From Clostridium brassicae (lineage in GTDB: Bacteria; Bacillota; Clostridia; Clostridiales; Clostridiaceae): a stretch of 64,000 nucleotides of DNA. Within the stretch, counting starts at the first letter, position 1; the number at the start of each line of letters is the position of its first letter. Position numbers and translations under genes: made by a program. Positions 36,026 through 44,297 of the stretch are shown piece by piece. The notes under the pieces were generated by a model, which saw only the letters and a list, made by a program, of their open reading frames with translations, did not search any database and had not been told where the DNA came from. Location of the stretch: NCBI RefSeq assembly GCF_026738875.1, contig NZ_JAPQFJ010000005.1, positions 124,001-188,000 of the forward strand, in the 5' to 3' direction.

Positions 36026-36739
36026 TTAAAGCCATTTGTAGTTCACAAACCCCATACCTCTTGAGTTCATTTCAGATATCCCTGTACCTAATGCAAGATA
36101 TGCTAATTCTTGAGCAATTTCATTTTCAGCAATGTTTAATGTAAGCTTGTCCCCTAAAAGACAAATAGATTTATAGTTTGTTGCTATAGGCTTTCTATTG
36201 TCAAATTTAATAAATGTAAAAAGTTCAAAATTTTCATCTATTTTAGTATTATTAAATTGATTAAATTTCTTAATTAAATTAGTCTTAAGTCGATTTTCAT
36301 ATTGTTCTAAGCTGATATTGTTTTTCCAATAGCCTTTTTCAGATTTTATAACTACAGGGGTAATGCTGTATATCTTTTCTATGTGTTTTCTTGGAATTGT
36401 TTTTCTTTCTATAGTTAAAATTTTTATTGAATCTGTATATTCATTAGTAAGATATTTAAAGAAATATTGTGAAAGATTTTTATCTATTGTTCTTATTACA
36501 AAAGTATATATTTTACCTTTTTTATAGATTTTATCAGCAGTTTCCAATGGATATAGTTGATTAAACGTATACATTTTGTACCTATTTTCATGATGAAACT
36601 GCGAATATTTTTCGTTATGCAAAAAAGATTTATCAACTAAATTCCCTATCTTAATGTTAACGTCTTTTTGGGGTATATTTTTTGTTAAATACACTTTTAT
36701 ATATAATTCTGCAATTATATATTTTTCTATTTTTATCAT
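36026..36739 (-). CDS. cas6: CRISPR RNA endonuclease Cas6 (type I-B operon)
   Basis: 237 residues; cuts the precursor crRNA inside each repeat, leaving the 8-nt handle. Clear RAMP pattern, with the C-terminal glycine-rich loop GTGISEMNSRGMGFVNYKWL and a YKMYTFNQLYPLE stretch shared with the second Cas6 at 50665-51354. It has AAAGGGAGGTG before the ATG. It is the first gene of the I-B operon. Its promoter region carries the target of the upstream mini-CRISPR guide. Confidence 0.93.
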   Translation of the reverse strand: MIKIEKYIIAELYIKVYLTKNIPQKDVNIKIGNLVDKSFLHNEKYSQFHHENRYKMYTFNQLYPLETADKIYKKGKIYTFVIRTIDKNLSQYFFKYLTNEYTDSIKILTIERKTIPRKHIEKIYSITPVVIKSEKGYWKNNISLEQYENRLKTNLIKKFNQFNNTKIDENFELFTFIKFDNRKPIATNYKSICLLGDKLTLNIAENEIAQELAYLALGTGISEMNSRGMGFVNYKWL

Positions 36740-36778
36740 TTTTAATCACACCTCCCTTTTATTTGTATTTATAGTTTT

Positions 36779-36833
36779 ATGTTACCAGTTTGTATTTATA
36801 AAATCAATATCAAAATAAAAAAAATCATATTGA
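36779..36833 (-). promoter_or_regulatory. cas6 promoter with overlapping target of the mini-CRISPR guide
   Basis: Minus strand: TTGATT (36807-36802), 17 nt, TAACAT (36784-36779) with an extended TGG just before it. Immediately upstream, 36830-36808 matches the mini-CRISPR spacer at 21 of 23 positions; the base triplet TCA (36833-36831) is in the PAM position. The -10 is imperfect; another TATAAA at about 36800-36795 is possible. Either way bound Cascade would cover the -35. Confidence 0.6.
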
Positions 36834-36878
36834 TTTTATATAAAAAATAAAGAACCAAGTTTAAATTTATTCAACTTG

Positions 36879-36968
36879 ATTCTCTAACATCCTATGTTAT
36901 GGTTCAATTTAATTTTATCAAAATAAGAAAAAACATATTTTTAAATACATCTCATATTATTGTTCAAG
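36879..36968 (-). CRISPR. Degenerate two-repeat mini-CRISPR, candidate cas-regulating guide (CreR-like)
   Basis: Two diverged repeats (36939-36968, 5 differences; 36879-36908, 7 differences) flank a 30-nt spacer (36909-36938). The leader-side repeat keeps 7 of 8 handle bases (ATTTAAAA), so a crRNA 5' end can form; the far repeat has lost its handle. The spacer matches the cas6 promoter region (36808-36830), see findings. It is not part of array 3 and has its own leader. Confidence 0.75.
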
Positions 36969-37027
36969 CACACCAAAATAGCCATTCTTTAAAATTAAGA
37001 ATACCACAAAGCCATTGAGATCTCAAT
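36969..37027 (-). promoter_or_regulatory. Diverged leader and promoter of the mini-CRISPR, with palindrome over the -35
   Basis: Minus strand: TTGAGA (37026-37021), 17 nt, TATTCT (37003-36998) preceded by TGG, then AATTTTAAAGAATGGCT as in the live leaders, then the repeat. Same geometry as the array leaders. A perfect 14-nt palindrome, ATTGAGATCTCAAT (37014-37027), covers the -35. Confidence 0.65.
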
Positions 37028-37119
37028 ATTTTCTTAAAAATTCACCAGGCAATTTAGGTTACTTTCAAAAGTATATAAAAATACTATCTAAAGCTTTGTA
37101 AATGAATGCTTTATTGAAT

Positions 37120-37414
37120 AATTTTATAGTATTACTGCTCTAGGACATATATGTGAAAAACTTGTCCATTCTATCTCATTATTATTCTTTTAAGTGGAAG
37201 CGAAAACTCCCCTAATTTATTAACTTTTATTTTAACATAAACAACTTTTATCGTTGTTAATATTTCTATTGGAGAAGGTTTAAGCTGTAATTATTAGGCT
37301 TTAGCCCATTGTAAATTAAAAACTGCTCACGATGGGTGTTTTTCCATGGTAAGCGGTTTTTAATTACATCTTTTCATTATTTAGGAACAGAGATGATAAG
37401 TCCTCTGTTCCTTA
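37120..37414 (-). terminator. Trailer of array 3 with terminator hairpins
   Basis: ATTACTGCTCTAGGACATA, TTTTAAGTGGAAGCGAA, ATTGGAGAAGGTTTAAGCTG, GGCTTTAGCCCATTG, then a terminator with TGCTCACGATGGG...CCATGGTAAGCGG and a T run, then AACAGAGATGATAAGTCCTCTGTTCC next to the array. Confidence 0.65.
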
Positions 37415-38555
37415 TATTAAATACATCCTATGTTAAGGTTCAACCTTACTAAGAGATTAGATACAGTACAAAATACTATATTTAAATACATCCTATGTTA
37501 AGGTTCAACTTAGCAGCTAAACTATCTTTTAATTTAGTAGTACGATTTAAATACATCCTATGTTAAGGTTCAACAAAAGGAGAGTAGTAATGAAAGTGAT
37601 ATATGATGCTAATTTAAATACATCCTATGTTAAGGTTCAACAGACAATCGAAGAACAATCTTAGAGAATTAGCACATTTAAATACATCCTATGTTAAGGT
37701 TCAACGTGAATACAAATACCAAAAAGAAGGTTTAAAAGCCAATTTAAATACATCCTATGTTAAGGTTCAACCAAGAGGCTATAGTAGTTGTACAATCTAA
37801 AAAGGTATTTAAATACATCCTATGTTAAGGTTCAACGATTAGTATAGCAGGTCATATTCAAACTTCAAGTTAATTTAAATACATCCTATGTTAAGGTTCA
37901 ACTAAGCTTCTTGCATTAAATCATCCATAGTATAGCCAATTTAAATACATCCTATGTTAAGGTTCAACTACTTATACTAAATGAACTAACATTATCTCTT
38001 TCTTATTTAAATACATCCTATGTTAAGGTTCAACATTTCACTAGCATTTTTAGTAATGTCCTTTGACTTTATTTAAATACATCCTATGTTAAGGTTCAAC
38101 AAAAACCACCATATCTGTGCTTTCATAATAACAAATTTAAATACATCCTATGTTAAGGTTCAACTATTATAGGTAGCCAATTATTAATAGATGTTTTATA
38201 CATTTAAATACATCCTATGTTAAGGTTCAACAAAGAAAGTCATTGGCTCTTCACCGGGGATTATCATTTAAATACATCCTATGTTAAGGTTCAACCCTCA
38301 ACTTTGTCTAGTAAATAATCAAAAAATTGATTTAAATACATCCTATGTTAAGGTTCAACCTGTGTCGAATAATCAGCACCTTTTTTATACTTAATTTAAA
38401 TACATCCTATGTTAAGGTTCAACAGTGCCTATTAGTTGGCTATTGGGGGAACAACAGCTATTTAAATACATCCTATGTTAAGGTTCAACTGAAATCAAAA
38501 TAAATAATATTTTTACAGTAATATAATTTAAATACATCCTATGTTAAGGTTCAAC
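37415..38555 (-). CRISPR. CRISPR array 3: 18 repeats, 17 spacers
   Basis: CCTATG-type repeats; only the leftmost (oldest) repeat is altered at its first bases. Spacers about 34-37 nt. The spacer at 37575-37611 reads like a gene start on the + strand (AAAAGGAGAGTAGTAATG followed by codons for KVIYDA), so its crRNA would be antisense to that message. Confidence 0.98.
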
Positions 38556-38750
38556 CACTGTAAATAAGCCATTCTTTAAATTTATTATATACCTAAACAC
38601 CTGTATTTTCAATGTATTGCTTGTTTTTTTACCAGTCGTTTATGAATTTTGTGGAAAAATTATTAAAGAGCTCGTGAGCTCTTTAATATCAAGCTTTAAC
38701 AGGATTTTATATAAAATTGTGACTGGGAAAATAATTTATATAAAATTATT
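38556..38750 (-). promoter_or_regulatory. Leader and promoter of array 3
   Basis: TTGAAA (38612-38607), 17 nt, TATAAT (38589-38584) on the minus strand; perfect AAAGAGCT CGTG AGCTCTTT palindrome further upstream. Just beyond, 38757-38846 (+) reads like the last 29 codons of a lost gene (ending LPPHLENTIKS-stop). Confidence 0.85.
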
Positions 38751-38883
38751 ATTAGAGTAAACCTAACTAAAACTGAAGTTGAAAAATTTCAGCATATTAA
38801 AAGTTTTTCACTTCCGCCCCATTTAGAAAATACTATAAAGAGTTAAAATTATGATACAACATAATATTAACCTCTTATCTTCT

Positions 38884-39078
38884 CTACACGCCTATAAATT
38901 GCTTAGTTTGATCATTATATTTATAATCTATCTTTTTTAATTTATCTTCAATCTCTTCACTTTTTATTTCATAATAGTTACATAAATCCTTTAAACTGCT
39001 AAATTCATCTCTTAATTTCATATTAACAATACTTAATAACATATATGGATCCATAGATAATAGCTGTTGTCTATCCAT
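38884..39078 (-). CDS. DUF4250-family small protein
   Basis: 64 residues with the family pattern MDPYMLLSIVNMKLRDEFSSLKDLCNYY and a C-terminal KKIDYKYN. Found across clostridia; role unknown, probably a small helix-turn-helix-like protein. A minus-strand TATAAT (39160-39155) lies upstream. AGGTGAAG-like site before the ATG. Confidence 0.75.
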   Translation of the reverse strand: MDRQQLLSMDPYMLLSIVNMKLRDEFSSLKDLCNYYEIKSEEIEDKLKKIDYKYNDQTKQFIGV

Positions 39079-39291
39079 TCTATCTTCACCTACCCTAATT
39101 CAAATTATTACACTTTATATTTAAACTGTGTAGAAAATTACATTTTATTTGTATATTATACTACAAATTTTAATTTTAAATTGGGTATTCTTATTTAGCC
39201 GACTTTTTATATCCTCCTAATGTTCCCTTAAAATTCCTAAATTTCATATTTATACTTTGAATATTTTTCTCATTCTTTAATTCATTCGCCA

Positions 39292-39425
39292 CTAATGTTT
39301 GGCGAAGTAAACCATATCACTTTTAGCAAGTAATACACATCCTTTTTCAATAATTATTGCAGCTGCTCTGTATCTGAACCATTTATTTCCTTTAGTAAAT
39401 CCACAATCATACAATCATATTCCAT
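39292..39425 (-). pseudogene. Nudix hydrolase fragment
   Basis: An open stretch reads GFTKGNKWFRYRAAAIIIEKGCVLLAKSD...AKH-stop. This is the typical first 40 residues of a Nudix protein (FRYRAAAIII-x-x-G-x-VLL); the Nudix box itself is missing. It lies just downstream of the intact Nudix gene at 39480-39974 but belongs to another subfamily. Confidence 0.5.
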
Positions 39426-39479
39426 AGATTTATCCCACCCTCCAAATTGCTATTTAACCTTAAAATCGCAATTTGTTTA

Positions 39480-39974
39480 TTACAATAGTTTAAAATATTT
39501 CTTAAGTGCATTAACATGCATAAGAAAAAAACTATCTGGATTATCTTTCAACATATCTTTTATAATATCTGCTTTTTCCCAATGAATATTTTGAGCTTCA
39601 TTTGTTGATTCAGCCAATATTCCATCAGCTTCACAAATGAATGTATTTAAAATAAGAGAGTATGCTCCTGATAAATTTTGAGTAACACAATATGGGTGAA
39701 AACTTATAACTCTATTACCATTAACACAAGATTGTAAACTACACTCTTCTCCATTTATTTTGGTAATAATTAATCCTGTTTCTTCTTTTACTTCTCTACG
39801 CAATGCTTCAAAAATGTTTTCATATTCTCTAATCTTTCCTGCTGGAATTTCAACCATTCCATTTTCTTTTTCACCATCCTCTTTTTGTCTTTCCTGTACC
39901 AAAATAAATTTTTCTCCATCAATCTCTTTTTCAATAATTGCACCTACTGCTGGTTTAGCAAACTTCTCCATCAT
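39480..39974 (-). CDS. Nudix hydrolase
   Basis: 164 residues from the ATG at 39974, with AAGGAGAT upstream. The Nudix box is complete: GKIREYENIFEALRREVKEETGLI (G-x5-E-x7-R-E-x-x-E-E-x-G). It hydrolyses a nucleoside diphosphate derivative; the layout (IPAGKI, then NTFICEAD) suggests an ADP-ribose or similar pyrophosphatase, without proof. It is 70 nt downstream of the pyrophosphatase-like gene. Confidence 0.85.
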   Translation of the reverse strand: MMEKFAKPAVGAIIEKEIDGEKFILVQERQKEDGEKENGMVEIPAGKIREYENIFEALRREVKEETGLIITKINGEECSLQSCVNGNRVISFHPYCVTQNLSGAYSLILNTFICEADGILAESTNEAQNIHWEKADIIKDMLKDNPDSFFLMHVNALKKYFKLL

Positions 39975-40044
39975 TTTTATCTCCTTAATTTGCAAACTTT
40001 ATTTTCTAAATTTTAAGTAATTGGCTATTTACAATACTTAGACA

Positions 40045-40371
40045 TTAAATTAGCATTTTTATTGAGCTATCAAAATATTGTTCTTGAAAATGAACTTGCT
40101 TCTGTATATCTACTTTTGTTATTTTCATTCCTTGTGGCACAACTACCCATTTTTCTTCAACATCGTCATTTCTATGAATAATTGCTACTACCTCACCTGT
40201 AAACTCTTCTATAGGTTTGCTTATACCAAGAACATATGCATCTTGTTCTTCTCCATCTAGTGCAATAATATCAGGTACATAACCATAATTAACACAATAA
40301 TATATATCTTTATGTTCAGGATGATATGAACCTAATGGTCTATCAATTATAACTTTTACAATTTTATTCAT
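40045..40371 (-). CDS. Inorganic pyrophosphatase-like protein (short form)
   Basis: 108 residues. VKVIIDRPLGSYHPEHKDIYYCVNYGYVPDIIALDGEEQDAYVLG matches the short family I pyrophosphatases of Firmicutes (R-P-x-G-S-x-H-P, N-Y-G-Y-V, D-G-E-E-Q-D-A-Y), followed by VVAIIHRNDDVEEKWVV. It may cleave pyrophosphate or a related compound. Much shorter than the classic 170-residue enzyme, but the acidic metal site is present. Confidence 0.75.
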   Translation of the reverse strand: MNKIVKVIIDRPLGSYHPEHKDIYYCVNYGYVPDIIALDGEEQDAYVLGISKPIEEFTGEVVAIIHRNDDVEEKWVVVPQGMKITKVDIQKQVHFQEQYFDSSIKMLI

Positions 40372-40502
40372 TATAGTTTCTCCTTAAATTACTATTTGTC
40401 TGCAAAGCATATTACTTTGCTATAAAATGCTTAATGGAAACAACTTTCTCCCTCTTTACTTCCCACATTATAGCTTGTATAGATTGATCCTCTTTTTTTG
40501 CC

Positions 40503-40673
40503 TTACCAACCCTCGTCCATCTTATGCTCTAAATCAAACCTTTTTTCCCAAATTTTATAAAGTCTTAATTTAAATTGGTCTAAAATATCAGACCTTTTAT
40601 TTGATGATTGTAAATCTTTTGTACCTTTATTCAAATGACTAGAAAACCTTAAATCTGATCTCTTATGTTTAAT
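40503..40673 (-). pseudogene. Gene fragment fused to a leader relic
   Basis: About 56 open codons reading KHKRSDLRFSSHLNKGTK, then KRSDILDQFKLRLYKIWEKR, then EHKMDEGW-stop. Family not recognised. Upstream it is cut off exactly where a CRISPR leader relic starts (about 40676), as with the DUF1989 fragment at 12019. Confidence 0.35.
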
Positions 40674-40675
40674 AC

Positions 40676-40790
40676 CTTTCGTTTATGAACTTTAAAAAAA
40701 TCATTAAAATGCTTGCCAGATCTTTAATATCAAGCTTTAATAGGATTTTATATAAAATTGTGACTAGAAAAAAATTTATAAAATAGGGGT
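40676..40790 (-). repeat. Distal half of a CRISPR leader, array lost
   Basis: CGTTTATGAACTTTAAAA, ATCATTAAAATGCTTGCC, CTTTAATATCAAGCTTTAA and TAGGATTTTATATAAAATTG align with the distal part of live leaders. The promoter half is missing. Confidence 0.6.
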
Positions 40791-40794
40791 TTTT

Positions 40795-41005
40795 AAATCC
40801 TTGATACAAGTTTACTGCTACAGAACATAAAGGTACATATCTTTTATCCTTATTAATATTTGTATTTGAAAAGGTTTCGGCTGGAACGATTAGGCTTTAG
40901 CCCATTATAGATTAAAAAATACTCACGATGGTTTTTTTCCATGGTGAGTGGTTTTTAATTACATATCTTCTTTAGGCATAGAGGTGGTAACACTTCTGTG
41001 CCTTA
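40795..41005 (-). terminator. Trailer of array 4
   Basis: GAAAAGGTTTCGGCTGGAAC, GGCTTTAGCCCATTA, terminator hairpin ACTCACGATGG...CCATGGTGAGT with T run, and GAGGTGGTAACACTTCTG next to the array. Confidence 0.65.
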
Positions 41006-41885
41006 TATTTAATAGATCCTATGTTAAGGTCTAACATAATAGCTTTTGGGAATTTAAAACTAAAATAATATAATTTAAATACATCCTATGTTATGGTTCA
41101 ACTTTTTAAGGAAAAAGATATAACTACATTAGATGAATTTAAATACATCTCATGTTAAGGTTCAACTGATAAATATATAATATCAGGACATGCAGCAGTA
41201 TTATTTAAATACATCTCATGTTAAGGTTCAACAAGATACATTTATACGAAGCTTAATAGGTGCTAGATTTAAATACATCTCATGTTAAGGTTCAACGGTA
41301 AAGAGTATAGAAAGTATGGCAACTATAAATCGATTTAAATACATCTCATGTTAAGGTTCAACATTAACAAAGCTATTAGAGATAATAATTATACAGTATT
41401 TAAATACATCTCATGTTAAGGTTCAACTTGCTAGTAGCTAGTTTGCTTTTATCACTCATTGCTATTTAAATACATCTCATGTTAAGGTTCAACCAGAAGG
41501 AATGTTAAAGATGATGGGTGTATTTAGATTTAAATACATCTCATGTTAAGGTTCAACACGAAAGTTTTATGCTAGATGTGGCTGGAGCTGCATTTAAATA
41601 CATCTCATGTTAAGGTTCAACGATGTAAAGCTATCCCAACAGCAGATGGCAATTATATTTAAATACATCTCATGTTAAGGTTCAACACACCTTCTTTCAT
41701 ATTTTTGTATTTTATAAATTCTATTTAAATACATCTCATGTTAAGGTTCAACTATTCTTTGTTACATTCATTTACTTTCAACATCTTAATTTAAATACAT
41801 CTCATGTTAAGGTTCAACTCTGTACTAGTTTGGATTGCTATATCTTCTATGCCGCATTTAAATACATCTCATGTTAAGGTTCAAC
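41006..41885 (-). CRISPR. CRISPR array 4: 14 repeats, 13 spacers
   Basis: Repeats 3-14 have CTCATG, but the two oldest (41006-41035 and 41073-41102) are degenerate CCTATG types, one with GTTATGG. Spacers 34-37 nt. The spacer at 41687-41722 is a homologue of the array 1 spacer at 24398-24432. The array lies directly downstream of the type III-B operon. Confidence 0.98.
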
Positions 41886-42070
41886 TACTGTAAATAAGCC
41901 ATTTCTAAAATTCATTATATACCTAAATCCATGTGTTTTCAATGGGTTAGTGGATTTTTTACCAGTCGTTTATGAATTTTAGAGAAAAATTATTAAAGAG
42001 CCTGTAAGCTCTTTAATATCAATGTTTAACAGGATTTTATATAAAATTGTGACTGGGAAAATACCCTGTT
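41886..42070 (-). promoter_or_regulatory. Leader and promoter of array 4
   Basis: TTGAAA (41942-41937), 17 nt, TATAAT (41919-41914) on the minus strand. The palindrome here is AAAGAGCCTGTAAGCTCTTT. cmr6 ends within it. Confidence 0.85.
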
Positions 42071-42982
42071 TTATTTTTTAGTATTTTTAAATTGAATCTT
42101 ACTTTTAGTATATTTATCATCAAATCTTCCATAACCTATATTAGTTTTTGCCCCTACTCCCAAATCTAGAATTATTTGATGAAACAAAAGTAATTTTTCA
42201 TCCTTTGTTAATATCCCATCTTTCAAGTCAAACTGAAATCTAAGAACAATATTAGGCATTAACTTTATAAATTTTATAGGATTTGGATTTTTTAGTGGTT
42301 CTTTATGTGGAGTTATATAATCTTCACCCAAAATTTGTATATCATTGTTTTTATTAATCTTTTCATTAATTTTTTTTGTTTCCTCTATATCTATAACCGC
42401 CTCATAAAAAATATCCCTTTGGTACATAGATATATTTTTTCCTTCTTTAATGCCTTCAAAAATTTCTTCTCTTAATGTTTTAAAATATTCACCATTTAAT
42501 TCTTTACCATTGTATTTTCCTAACTCATAATCTTTTAGACTATTCTCCAACATATTTTCACTCAAGATAATACCTTTTAAATACTCTACAGCTTCGTTTT
42601 TTTTATCAACTAAATCAAATATACTTCTTATTGCACCCTTAACAGAAGAACCATTTATTATAGGTAACCCTGTTGTATAATCAAATTGAAATCCTAGTTT
42701 GCTTTCACCCTTCACACCTATTGAATGTATGAGTCCACTTCCTATTAACAATCCAGGATATGTAGTCTTAAAATATAGAAAATCTTCTCCAATTTTTTTA
42801 GTTCCACTTACTCTTTCCATATCTATAGGTTTAAATAATTTTTTATCTTTATCTTCATAATATTCTTGCGTCTTTTTTTCTTTTTCTTTATCTCCTAAAT
42901 TTCTATATTTCTCATTATAATTTTCAAAATAATCCATATAATATTCTTTAAAATAAAGGTATCCCAAATTGGATATACTCAT
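42071..42982 (-). CDS. cmr6: Type III-B effector subunit Cmr6
   Basis: 303 residues, Cas7-like RAMP subunit at one end of the Cmr complex. Family marks: GLIHSIGVKGESKLGFQFDYTTGLPIINGSSVKGAIRSIF near 91-130 and the C-terminal glycine loop LDLGVGAKTNIGYGRF. Last gene of the type III-B operon, 18 nt after cmr5. Array 4's leader follows directly. Confidence 0.92.
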   Translation of the reverse strand: MSISNLGYLYFKEYYMDYFENYNEKYRNLGDKEKEKKTQEYYEDKDKKLFKPIDMERVSGTKKIGEDFLYFKTTYPGLLIGSGLIHSIGVKGESKLGFQFDYTTGLPIINGSSVKGAIRSIFDLVDKKNEAVEYLKGIILSENMLENSLKDYELGKYNGKELNGEYFKTLREEIFEGIKEGKNISMYQRDIFYEAVIDIEETKKINEKINKNNDIQILGEDYITPHKEPLKNPNPIKFIKLMPNIVLRFQFDLKDGILTKDEKLLLFHQIILDLGVGAKTNIGYGRFDDKYTKSKIQFKNTKK

Positions 42983-43000
42983 TAACTACTCACCTACTTT

Positions 43001-43396
43001 TTATTTATCACTAAACTTAAATGTTCTCATAGCCAATTTCAAAGCAATAGCTATATTTAATATATTTCCTTTAATTTCTTCTATATCTTCTTTATTATCA
43101 AGTAAATAATCCAGTAATTTATATGTTTTGTAACTTTCCTTTTTATTTAACATGCTAAAAATCATCTCTGTAATTTTAGACCTATCTGACTTTGAATTAG
43201 AATCTTTGTTTTCAAAAAAAGCTACTGTTGGTAACAATCCACTTTGAATGATTCCTGCTCCAAAACTCGATATATATCCTTTAAATTCTTTTGGCAACTC
43301 TAAACTCTCTTTATCAATACTTTCATTTTCATTCATTACTCTTATGATACTATTTATTGCTAAAGGCATATATTTTTCTACTTCTCTTTTATTCAT
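43001..43396 (-). CDS. cmr5: Type III-B effector subunit Cmr5
   Basis: About 131 residues, all helical, the small subunit (Cas11-like) of the Cmr complex. REVEKYMPLAINSIIR at the start and YKTYKLLDYLLDNKEDIEEIKGNILNIAIALKLAMRTFKF at the end fit the family. The start is taken at the ATG at 43396 (AGGTGAT upstream); it overlaps cmr4 by 8 nt. Confidence 0.88.
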   Translation of the reverse strand: MNKREVEKYMPLAINSIIRVMNENESIDKESLELPKEFKGYISSFGAGIIQSGLLPTVAFFENKDSNSKSDRSKITEMIFSMLNKKESYKTYKLLDYLLDNKEDIEEIKGNILNIAIALKLAMRTFKFSDK

Positions 43397-44279
43397 TTTT
43401 ATCACCTAATTCATATATTTTACAATATCCATACCCTATAGTAGCATTAGCTCCAAATTGAACAATATTGTTTTTTATTAACTTATTAAATCTTTTGTTA
43501 AGATTTTTTATACATTCTCTATCTTCACTAGATTCAATAACCCCAAAATAAAACCTTGTTTCTCTTGGAACAACTTCCTCATACCAAAGATTTTTGCTTA
43601 CACCAATCTCTAATTTATTTCTAGCTATAACAGGCAATTCTTTTACTATTTGTTTAAAAATTTTATCATTAAAAATAACTAAATCCTCACCAAATATTTT
43701 TTCTAAGTTTTTAGAAATTTTCATGACATTATCTTCTGCCTTGATTACTTTATATCCTTCAACCTTTGCACTATTAACATCAATATCACTTAATAAAAAG
43801 CCTATTTGTTCTTCATCCGTTTGATTATTCTCTTCCTTAAATAAATCTTCTAATTGCAGTAATATTTCTTCTAAATTTTTTCCTAGTTCAACATCTTTTT
43901 CTAGTTCGATCTGTATTTTAAAATCATTTAGTATATTTATAAATTCTTTAATAATTAAAGGACAAATAGCTCTAAAAAAAGGTTTAACATCACTCCTTAC
44001 AGGCATTGATAAAAGAGAAGCACCCAAAAATTTATATCTTCCTATTCCTGTCTTTTTATCTCCAAAAATATGCTTAATTTCATCTTCATTTAATTGCTTT
44101 TTTAGATTTTCTCCACAAAACGCCCTTAATGAACCTTTTAAACTAGATGGATTTATTGTGGGAAATTCTGTGATAACATCTCTTTGTACTTCATTATCAA
44201 TAATATTAAAATTTATATCACCATTTCCAACATGCATATTTGTTATATTTTCTATAATGTACAGCTTAAAATTATCCAT
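43389..44279 (-). CDS. cmr4: Type III-B effector subunit Cmr4
   Basis: 296 residues; Cas7-type backbone of the complex and the subunit that cuts target RNA at 6-nt steps. ITNMHVGNGDINFNIIDNEVQRDVITEFPTINPSSLKGSLRAF is the Cmr4 signature; an Asp in the N-terminal loop (NGDINF) is in the place of the catalytic Asp of other Cmr4 proteins. C-terminal FGANATIGYGYCKI is the glycine loop. Confidence 0.93.
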   Translation of the reverse strand: MDNFKLYIIENITNMHVGNGDINFNIIDNEVQRDVITEFPTINPSSLKGSLRAFCGENLKKQLNEDEIKHIFGDKKTGIGRYKFLGASLLSMPVRSDVKPFFRAICPLIIKEFINILNDFKIQIELEKDVELGKNLEEILLQLEDLFKEENNQTDEEQIGFLLSDIDVNSAKVEGYKVIKAEDNVMKISKNLEKIFGEDLVIFNDKIFKQIVKELPVIARNKLEIGVSKNLWYEEVVPRETRFYFGVIESSEDRECIKNLNKRFNKLIKNNIVQFGANATIGYGYCKIYELGDKNE

Positions 44280-44297
44280 AAACCCTTGTCTCCTTAT

